DNA from: Enteractinococcus helveticum
Lineage (GTDB): Bacteria > Actinomycetota > Actinomycetes > Actinomycetales > Micrococcaceae
NCBI RefSeq assembly: GCF_001657475.1
Contig: NZ_LXEY01000022.1
Span: 62,001-126,000, forward strand
DNA length: 64,000 nt
Direction of reading: 5' to 3'
Made by a program: the position numbers and the translations under genes. Under the pieces are notes generated by a model, which searched no databases, was not told the DNA's origin, and saw only the letters and a list, made by a program, of their open reading frames with translations. Shown here one piece after another: positions 60,641 to 64,000 of this stretch (position 1 is the stretch's first letter; each line of letters begins with the position of its first letter).

Positions 60641-63594
60641 CACGCACCACCACAGATCAGGACACGCACATGCGTGAGCAATTCGGCACACAGCGCTCAT
60701 ATCGGCTCGCTCCGGACCAAGCGCCCCACGCTGTCGTGGACCACACCGATACCGTTGACGTCGAAATCGATGGCAACCCCACTCAGGCCCTACGCGGCGA
60801 TACGGTCGCCTCAGCACTATTAGCCACCGGGACCCGCGCCGCAGCAAATTCGATGTACTGGAACCGCCCGCGCGGCGTATTCGCAGCGGGCGTTGAAGAA
60901 CCCAACTCGCTGGTTCATCTGTCCCCACGCCACGCCGGTGACGTCGAAGAGTCAATGATGACTTCTACCACTGTTCCGGTGACCAACGGATTAAAGGCAA
61001 CACAGCTTCGTGGATTAGGTAAACTTGACCCTGCTCAGGACCAGGCTTACTACGACCACGTCCACGTCCACACGGATGTATTGGTGGTCGGGGCCGGTCC
61101 GGCAGGACTTTCTGCCGCCGCCAACACAGCCGCATCTGGTGCTCGCGTGATGCTCATGGACGAAAAGCCATGGGCCGGCGGGAGCCTGCTTGATGCCCCG
61201 TATGAAATCGTCGACGGCGTGCCTGCACCACAGTGGATCAACGACACCGTGACCAAACTGTCTTCGACCGACGACGTCGAGATCCTCACCGACACCACGG
61301 TTACCGGTGTCTATGACGAAAACTATGCGATCGCCGTCGAGCGCCGCACCCACCACCTGGACGACAGCCCAGGCGAAGGCATCTCACGTGAGCGCATCTG
61401 GCATGTGCGCGCCGATCAGGTTGTGCTGGCCACCGGAGCCCACGAACGCCCACTGGTTTTTGCGAATAATGATCGCCCGGGCATCATGCTGGCTTCGGCC
61501 GTGCGCACTTACCTGAACCGCTATGCTGTGCGCGCTGGACAACAGATCGCGGTCTTCACCACCAACGACTCGGTCTACCCGCTGGTGTCTGAGCTTGCCG
61601 CGACCGGGGGAGTCGTCGCCGTTATTGATGCGCGGTCCTCAGCCTCGGCCGCCGCCCAACAGGCAGTATCCGAGGGCGTCAACGTGCTGATTGGCTCGGC
61701 GGTGATCGACACCCACGCCGGTGACGACAATGAACTCAACGCCGTGACCGTGGCTCCGCTGAACGGCGGTAAACTCGACACGTCCCAAGCCCAGCGCATC
61801 GAGGTCGACACCTTGGCGGTTTCGGGTGGTTGGTCGCCCGTCGTGCACCTGCACTCGCAGCGTCGCGGTCGGATCGACTGGGATGCTCAACTCCAGGGCT
61901 TCGTCGCGGTGGAGTCTGTCCATGACATGCGCTTGGCCGGTGCGCTGATCGGCAAATACAGTACCGCTTCGGCGTTAACCTCGGGTGCCAATGCCGGTGC
62001 CGCAGCCGCCACCGCGGCCGGGTACGAAACCGAAGCCACAGCCGCTCGCGCTATTGACCGCCCGTACGGTCCGGTCGTCCCGCTGTGGATGGTTCCATCC
62101 CCGGAGGGTGACGACGCCGATAACTACAACAATCACTTTGTTGATCTGCAGCGTGACCAGTCCGTCGCCGATATTCTGCGCGCTACCGGTGCCGGGATGT
62201 CCTCAGTTGAGCACGTCAAGCGTTATACCTCGATCTCTACGGGCGCTGACCAGGGTAAAACCTCGGGCGTGCCAGCTATCGGCGTGATGGCGAATATCCT
62301 CGGTGTTGAGGATCTTTCCGAGATTGGTACCACAACCTTCCGTCCACCGTTCACACCGGTTGGTTTCGCAGCCTTAGCTGGACGTCGTCGTGGCAAACTC
62401 TTTGAAGTCGCGCGTGGCACACCAATCCACTCGGCCCACGTGGCTGCCGGCGCGGTGTTCGAAGACGTCGGACAGTGGAAGCGTGCTCGCTACTACCCGC
62501 AGGGCAACGAAACCATGGACGAGGCCGTCTACCGTGAGTGCGCTGCCGCACGCGAGTCGGTGGGCATGTTCGATGGCTCAACATTGGGCAAGATTGAACT
62601 ACGCGGCAAAGACGTCCCCGAGTTCCTTAACCGTATCTACACTAACGGCTACATCAAGCTCAAAGAGGGTATGGGTCGCTACGGTGTGATGTGTACACCA
62701 GACGGCATGATTTTCGACGACGGCGTGACCTTGCGCCTAGCTGAAGACCGCTTCTTCCTGCACACGACCACCTCGGGTGCCGCTGATGTCCTGGAATGGA
62801 TTGAAGAATGGCTCCAAACCGAGTGGCCGGAACTCGATGTGTTCGCCACTTCGGTCACCGAACAGTACGCGACCGTCGCCGTGGTTGGACCAAAATCTCG
62901 CGACGTCATGCAGAAACTGGCACCGCACGAAGACTTCTCCGCAGAAGGCTTCAAGTTCATGGCCTTCCGAGATATCACCCTGGCCTCCGGTATTCCGGTT
63001 CGCGCCAGCCGCATCTCGTTCTCGGGTGAACTCGCCTGGGAATTGGCCGTAGAATCCTGGTACGCATTGGCCGTGTGGGAAGCAGTCGCTGAAGCGGGTG
63101 CCGAATTCAATATCACCCCGTACGGCACCGAAACCATGCACGTGCTGCGTGCGGAAAAAGGGTTCATCGTCGTCGGCCAAGAAACCGACGGCACCGTGAC
63201 CCCGCAGGACGCCGCCATGGAATGGATCGTGTCCAAGCACAAAGATTTCATTGGCAAGCGCTCCTTCTCTCGGGCAGACAATGTCCGCGAAGACCGCAAG
63301 CAGCTGGTATCTGTGCTCCCGGATGATCCAACCTTCCGCTTGGAAGAAGGCGAAGCCCTGGTGGCCATGGACACACCCATCGATATCGCTGCCGGACCAG
63401 TCCCACAAGAAGGCTGGGTCACCGCCTCGTATAACTCGCCTGCCCTGGGCCGCACCTTTGGTCTAGCGCTGATCAAAAATGGTTTTAACCGCGTGGGTGA
63501 AAGCCTCAAGGCCCTGGTTGACGGCGAAGTTGTCACCATGAAAATCGGACCAACCGTTCTATATGATGCCGAAGGAGCTCGTCGAGATGGCTAA
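60637..63594 (+). CDS. soxA: Sarcosine oxidase alpha subunit
   Basis: The 985-residue subunit holds NAD and tetrahydrofolate. A small ferredoxin-like N-terminal domain (residues 35-100) is followed by [20 protein letters not shown] near 150, which binds NAD. A GcvT-like tetrahydrofolate domain occupies the C-terminal third ([45 protein letters not shown]). GGAGG lies six bases before the GTG at 60637, overlapping the soxD stop; an ATG at 60670 is a less likely start. Product is methylene-THF and glycine with H2O2. Confidence 0.95.
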   Translation: MTRTTTDQDTHMREQFGTQRSYRLAPDQAPHAVVDHTDTVDVEIDGNPTQALRGDTVASALLATGTRAAANSMYWNRPRGVFAAGVEEPNSLVHLSPRHAGDVEESMMTSTTVPVTNGLKATQLRGLGKLDPAQDQAYYDHVHVHTDVLVVGAGPAGLSAAANTAASGARVMLMDEKPWAGGSLLDAPYEIVDGVPAPQWINDTVTKLSSTDDVEILTDTTVTGVYDENYAIAVERRTHHLDDSPGEGISRERIWHVRADQVVLATGAHERPLVFANNDRPGIMLASAVRTYLNRYAVRAGQQIAVFTTNDSVYPLVSELAATGGVVAVIDARSSASAAAQQAVSEGVNVLIGSAVIDTHAGDDNELNAVTVAPLNGGKLDTSQAQRIEVDTLAVSGGWSPVVHLHSQRRGRIDWDAQLQGFVAVESVHDMRLAGALIGKYSTASALTSGANAGAAAATAAGYETEATAARAIDRPYGPVVPLWMVPSPEGDDADNYNNHFVDLQRDQSVADILRATGAGMSSVEHVKRYTSISTGADQGKTSGVPAIGVMANILGVEDLSEIGTTTFRPPFTPVGFAALAGRRRGKLFEVARGTPIHSAHVAAGAVFEDVGQWKRARYYPQGNETMDEAVYRECAAARESVGMFDGSTLGKIELRGKDVPEFLNRIYTNGYIKLKEGMGRYGVMCTPDGMIFDDGVTLRLAEDRFFLHTTTSGAADVLEWIEEWLQTEWPELDVFATSVTEQYATVAVVGPKSRDVMQKLAPHEDFSAEGFKFMAFRDITLASGIPVRASRISFSGELAWELAVESWYALAVWEAVAEAGAEFNITPYGTETMHVLRAEKGFIVVGQETDGTVTPQDAAMEWIVSKHKDFIGKRSFSRADNVREDRKQLVSVLPDDPTFRLEEGEALVAMDTPIDIAAGPVPQEGWVTASYNSPALGRTFGLALIKNGFNRVGESLKALVDGEVVTMKIGPTVLYDAEGARRDG

Positions 63595-64000
63595 TGTACA
63601 ACAGCTGCGGCGCTCACCACTTGCCGCTCGAAGTGAAGAACTACACAACGCCTCCGGTGACGCCGTGGCGGTGCGCGAAATCCCGTTCACGACCCAGGTC
63701 GGCATTCGCGCGACCCAAGGAACCGAAGGGTATGACGCGCTGGCAGCAGCCCTTGGTGGGCTGCCCGCGAAAGTCGGCGACGTCGTCGGTGAACCGTCGA
63801 CTACGGCGGTGGTGTGGATGTCACCGGATGAATTCCTGGCCATCGACAAACCCGACACCGGGTTGGCCGAAACCCTGGAACGCACCCTGGGCGACCACTC
63901 CGGTCAGGTCCTGGACCTGTCAGCCAACCGCACGATCATTGAGGTCTCGGGTGAGGCTGCTGAACTGGTGCTACGTAAGTCTTGTCCGCTGGATCTGCAC
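63587..64000 (+). CDS. soxG: Sarcosine oxidase gamma subunit, 3' end outside the window
   Basis: ATG at 63587 overlaps the end of soxA by eight bases, and the frame stays open for 138 codons to the window edge. [19 protein letters not shown] at the start and [20 protein letters not shown] near residue 65 are typical of Sox[10 protein letters not shown]-like sequence ([15 protein letters not shown]) follows. AAGGAG stands ten bases upstream. It is the fourth subunit, completing the complex. About 60 residues are probably missing to the right. Confidence 0.92.
   Translation, partial: MANVQQLRRSPLAARSEELHNASGDAVAVREIPFTTQVGIRATQGTEGYDALAAALGGLPAKVGDVVGEPSTTAVVWMSPDEFLAIDKPDTGLAETLERTLGDHSGQVLDLSANRTIIEVSGEAAELVLRKSCPLDLH

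Noticed and set aside
62679-63539. Long open frame of 286 codons on the minus strand inside soxA
   Set aside because: It is antisense to a well-supported gene, is Ser/Arg/Thr-rich without domain sense, and mirrors the codon pattern of soxA.
1-64000. CRISPR arrays, insertion sequences, prophage or defence genes
   Set aside because: No regularly spaced repeats, transposase, integrase, phage structural or recognisable defence gene was found by reading the window.

Overview
The window looks like a chromosomal segment of an actinobacterium, most likely a member of the Micrococcaceae or a close relative. This is inferred from the moderately high GC content, many GTG starts, several starts that look leaderless, an FprA-type ferredoxin reductase, the scattered menaquinone genes, and enzymes close to known Arthrobacter proteins (a dimethylglycine oxidase-like flavoenzyme and heterotetrameric sarcosine oxidase). 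I see no phage, insertion sequence, CRISPR array or replication origin.

Bases 1-22000 are mostly housekeeping. They hold the tail of an HNH/DUF222 protein, meso-diaminopimelate dehydrogenase with an S9 oligopeptidase, a purine permease, a PAP2 phosphatase, menC-menD, an acetyltransferase, an epimerase, a lipoprotein, and an L-2-hydroxyglutarate oxidase. A YtrA-type regulator/ABC exporter module follows, whose ATPase has an in-frame TGA inside the Walker A motif. Next come menF, a long-chain polyprenyl diphosphate synthase, a HIT protein, fprA, an HtpX-like protease, yajQ and tRNA-Tyr.

Bases 22100-33000 and 48000-64000 form two arms of a catabolic region for methylated glycines and creatinine. 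Arm 1 has an IclR regulator, dimethylglycine oxidase, formamidase with its FmdB partner, a DUF488 protein with a tiny zinc ribbon, creatininase, a BCCT transporter and creatinase. Arm 2 has a second creatinase, two tandem YczE-like membrane proteins, a Na+/H+ antiporter-family protein, a universal stress protein, a second IclR regulator, an MHS-family transporter, a GntR/FCD regulator and glyA-soxB-soxD-soxA-soxG (soxG runs off the end). The predicted route is creatinine to creatine to sarcosine plus urea, and dimethylglycine to sarcosine. Sarcosine then goes to glycine plus methylene-tetrahydrofolate, and glycine to serine.

Between the arms lie a peptide-type ABC importer operon, small membrane proteins, an MFS transporter, thioredoxin, an AlkA-like glycosylase, the transsulfuration pair CBS/CGS, a DEAD-box helicase and the tRNA-Thr/tRNA-Met pair.

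The strongest new observation is a shared palindrome, TGCAAC-N3-GTTGCA. It sits 2-3 bases downstream of a recognisable -10 box in three separate promoters (creatininase-BCCT, creatinase, MHS transporter). The same half-sites in another arrangement lie between the first IclR gene and dimethylglycine oxidase. This looks like a local regulon under one repressor, probably of the IclR family. The second point to check is the TGA in the Walker A motif of the ABC ATPase.
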